Source of the DNA: Adiantum capillus-veneris
Taxonomy: Eukaryota; Streptophyta; Polypodiopsida; Polypodiales; Pteridaceae
Length of the DNA stretch: 64,000 bases
Assembly: GCA_014529385.2 (NCBI GenBank)
Contig: CM043963.1
Location: forward strand, 80,491,412 to 80,555,411
Direction: 5' to 3'
The notes under the pieces: model-generated
Told to the model about the DNA's origin: nothing
Seen by the model: only the letters and a program-made list of their open reading frames with translations
The model's database searches: none
Program-made: the position numbers and the translations under genes
Part shown: positions 62,385 through 64,000 of the stretch, piece by piece
Position numbering within the stretch: the first letter of the stretch is position 1
How the letters are laid out: each line of letters opens with the position of its first letter

Positions 62385-63833
62385 ATTAAAGCTTAAACCT
62401 AAAATACAAGGTAGTTGCTAAAGCTTACACCTAAGTGCAAAGTTACCATCAATGCTTAGTTTAAGAGCGCAAATCTACCTTTGAAACTTAACTAAATGAT
62501 ACATAGATACTCTTAGCACTTAACCCTAATTGTGAGGTTTCTATTAAAGCTTAAACCTAAAATACAAGTTAGTCACTAAAGCTTACATCTAAGTGAAAAG
62601 TTACCACCATTAAATCTTAGATTATGAGATCAAATCTACCTTTGAAACTTAACTCTATGATGCATATAACTTTATGATGCATAGATACTCTTATCACTTA
62701 CCTTAATTGCAAGGTTTCCATTAAAGCTTAAACCTAAAAATGCAAGGTAGTCACTAAAGCTTACATCTAAGAGCAAAGTTATCATTAAAGCTTAGCTTAT
62801 GAGTGAAAATATACCTTTTAAGCTTAACTTAATGATGCATAGATACTCCTACCACTTAACCCTGATTGCGAGGTTTCCATTAAAGCTTAAACCTAAAAAT
62901 GCAAGGTAGTCACTAAAGCTTACATCTAAGTGCAAAGTTACCATTAAAGCTTAGATTATGAGTGCAAATCTACCTTTTAAGATTAACTTAATGATGCATA
63001 GATACTCTTATCACTTGACCCTAATTGCGAGGTTTCCATTAAAGCTTAAACCTATAAATGCAAGGTAGTCAGTAAAGCTTACATCTAAGTGCAAAGTTAC
63101 CATTAAATCTTAGATTATGAGTGCAAATCTACCTTTTAAGATTAACTTAATGATGCATAGATACTCTTATCACTTGACCCTAATTGCGAGGTTTCCATTA
63201 AAGCTTAAACCTATAAATGCAAGGTAGTCACTAAAGCTTACATCTAAGTGTAAAGTTACCATTAAAGCTTAGTTTATGAGTGCAAATGTACCTTTTAATC
63301 TTAAATTAATGATGCATAGATACTCTTATCACTTGACCCTAATTGCGAGGTTTTCATTAAAGCTTAAACCTAAAAATGCAAGGTAGTCACTAAAGCTTAC
63401 ATCTAAGTGCAAAGTTACCATTAAAGCTTAGATTATGAGTGAAAATCTACCTTTTAAGATTAACTTAATGATGCATAGATACTCTTATCACTTAACCCTG
63501 ATTGCGAGGTTTCCATTAAAGCTTAAACTTAAAAATGCAAGGTAGTCACTAAAGCTTACATCTAAGTGCAAGGTTACCATTAAAGATTAGCTTATGAGTG
63601 CAAATCTACCTGTTAATATTAACTTAATGATTCATAGATACTCTTATCACTTAACCCGAATTGCGAGGTTTTCATTAAACCTTAAACCTAAAAATGCAAG
63701 GTAGTCACTAAAGCTTACATTTAAGTGCAAAGCTACCATTAAAGATTAGCTTATGAGTGCAAATCTACCTTTTAAGCTTAGCTTAATGATGCATAGTTAC
63801 TCTTATCACTTAATCCTAATTGCGAGATTTTCT
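62385..63833. repeat. 159-bp satellite-like tandem array
   Basis: About nine units. The landmark GATGCATAGATACTC recurs at about 62681, 62834, 62992, 63150, 63309, 63469, 63629 and 63787, spaced 153-160 bp. Each unit carries CATTAAAGCTTAAACC, GCAAGGTAGTCACTAAAGC and AAAGTTACCATTAAAGC. The left units are more diverged. The last unit is cut by the TTAA-type transposon. Confidence 0.95.
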
Positions 63834-63837
63834 TTAA

Positions 63838-64000
63838 CACTAGGTTGATAATGGGACACTTTTATGTCCTGTGAAGTGACCATTTTCCTTGAATTATGTC
63901 AAGAGTTTCAAAATGGATTTGGAGGTGCTATCTGTCTAGAAAGTTGTCTCATGAGCTGAAAAAAACTTGACATTTTTTTGGAATATCAATTCCATCTTTA
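63838..64000. mobile_element. TTAA-type DNA transposon, copy 2 (runs off window)
   Basis: TTAA (63834-63837) is followed by CACTAGGTTGATAATGG and then GACACTTTTATGTCC, AAGTGACCATTTTCCTTGAATTAT and ATGAGCTGAAAAAAACTT. These match the reverse complement of the right end of the element at 28080-29418 over the whole 163 bases shown. It is therefore the same family in the opposite orientation, inserted into a satellite unit. Confidence 0.88.

Overview
This is AT-rich nuclear DNA from a land plant. Ty1/copia and other LTR retrotransposon debris fills most of it. There are also spliceosomal introns, an NB-ARC/LRR disease-resistance gene, a calmodulin pseudogene and very long (GA/CT)n microsatellites. 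I see no bacterial or organellar genes, no tRNA or rRNA gene and no CRISPR array. The species cannot be fixed from the sequence. The style of the resistance gene and the domain mix would fit a non-flowering plant, but this is a guess.

Layout. 1-5150: a copy of a dispersed LTR-like repeat, then a minus-strand copia relic. 5902-8720: the only gene that still reads well, a four-exon NB-ARC/LRR gene lacking its 5' part. 8.8-16.8 kb: microsatellites, a decayed multi-exon gene, and a 2.9-kb non-autonomous LTR element (13026-15951). 16.8-42.2 kb: a large complex of tandem arrays. All arrays share the core AAGTGGTGGAYCT. They surround three protein relics: a DUF7869-like gene on the minus strand (23389-26598), a complete but frameshifted plus-strand gene with a ParB-like motif (37625-40322), and a fragment of the same plus-strand family (21259-21640). 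42.2-44.3 kb: a solo LTR and a calmodulin pseudogene. 44.8-58.9 kb: rearranged and nested copia elements. 58.9-64 kb: a second copy of the dispersed LTR-like repeat, a 159-bp satellite, and the end of a second TTAA-type DNA transposon.

The most interesting structure is a module that occurs twice: AT-rich repeats carrying GGCGGGAAA-like motifs, then an AAGTGGTGG array, then the start of the same gene family. The larger copy lies head to head with the DUF7869-like gene across about 11 kb of array. This looks like a large, undescribed mobile or selfish unit. Its two genes would be a DUF7869-type protein and a ParB-like, possibly methyltransferase-related protein. Both copies here are broken by stops or frameshifts, so the unit is read as a relic. 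Several insertions are defined to the base by target-site duplications: solo LTR 17097-17874 (AAGTG), TTAA element 28080-29418, small LTR element 50747-52066 (CTTAA/CTTAG) and the 4.0-kb insertion 53159-57167 (ATGTA).
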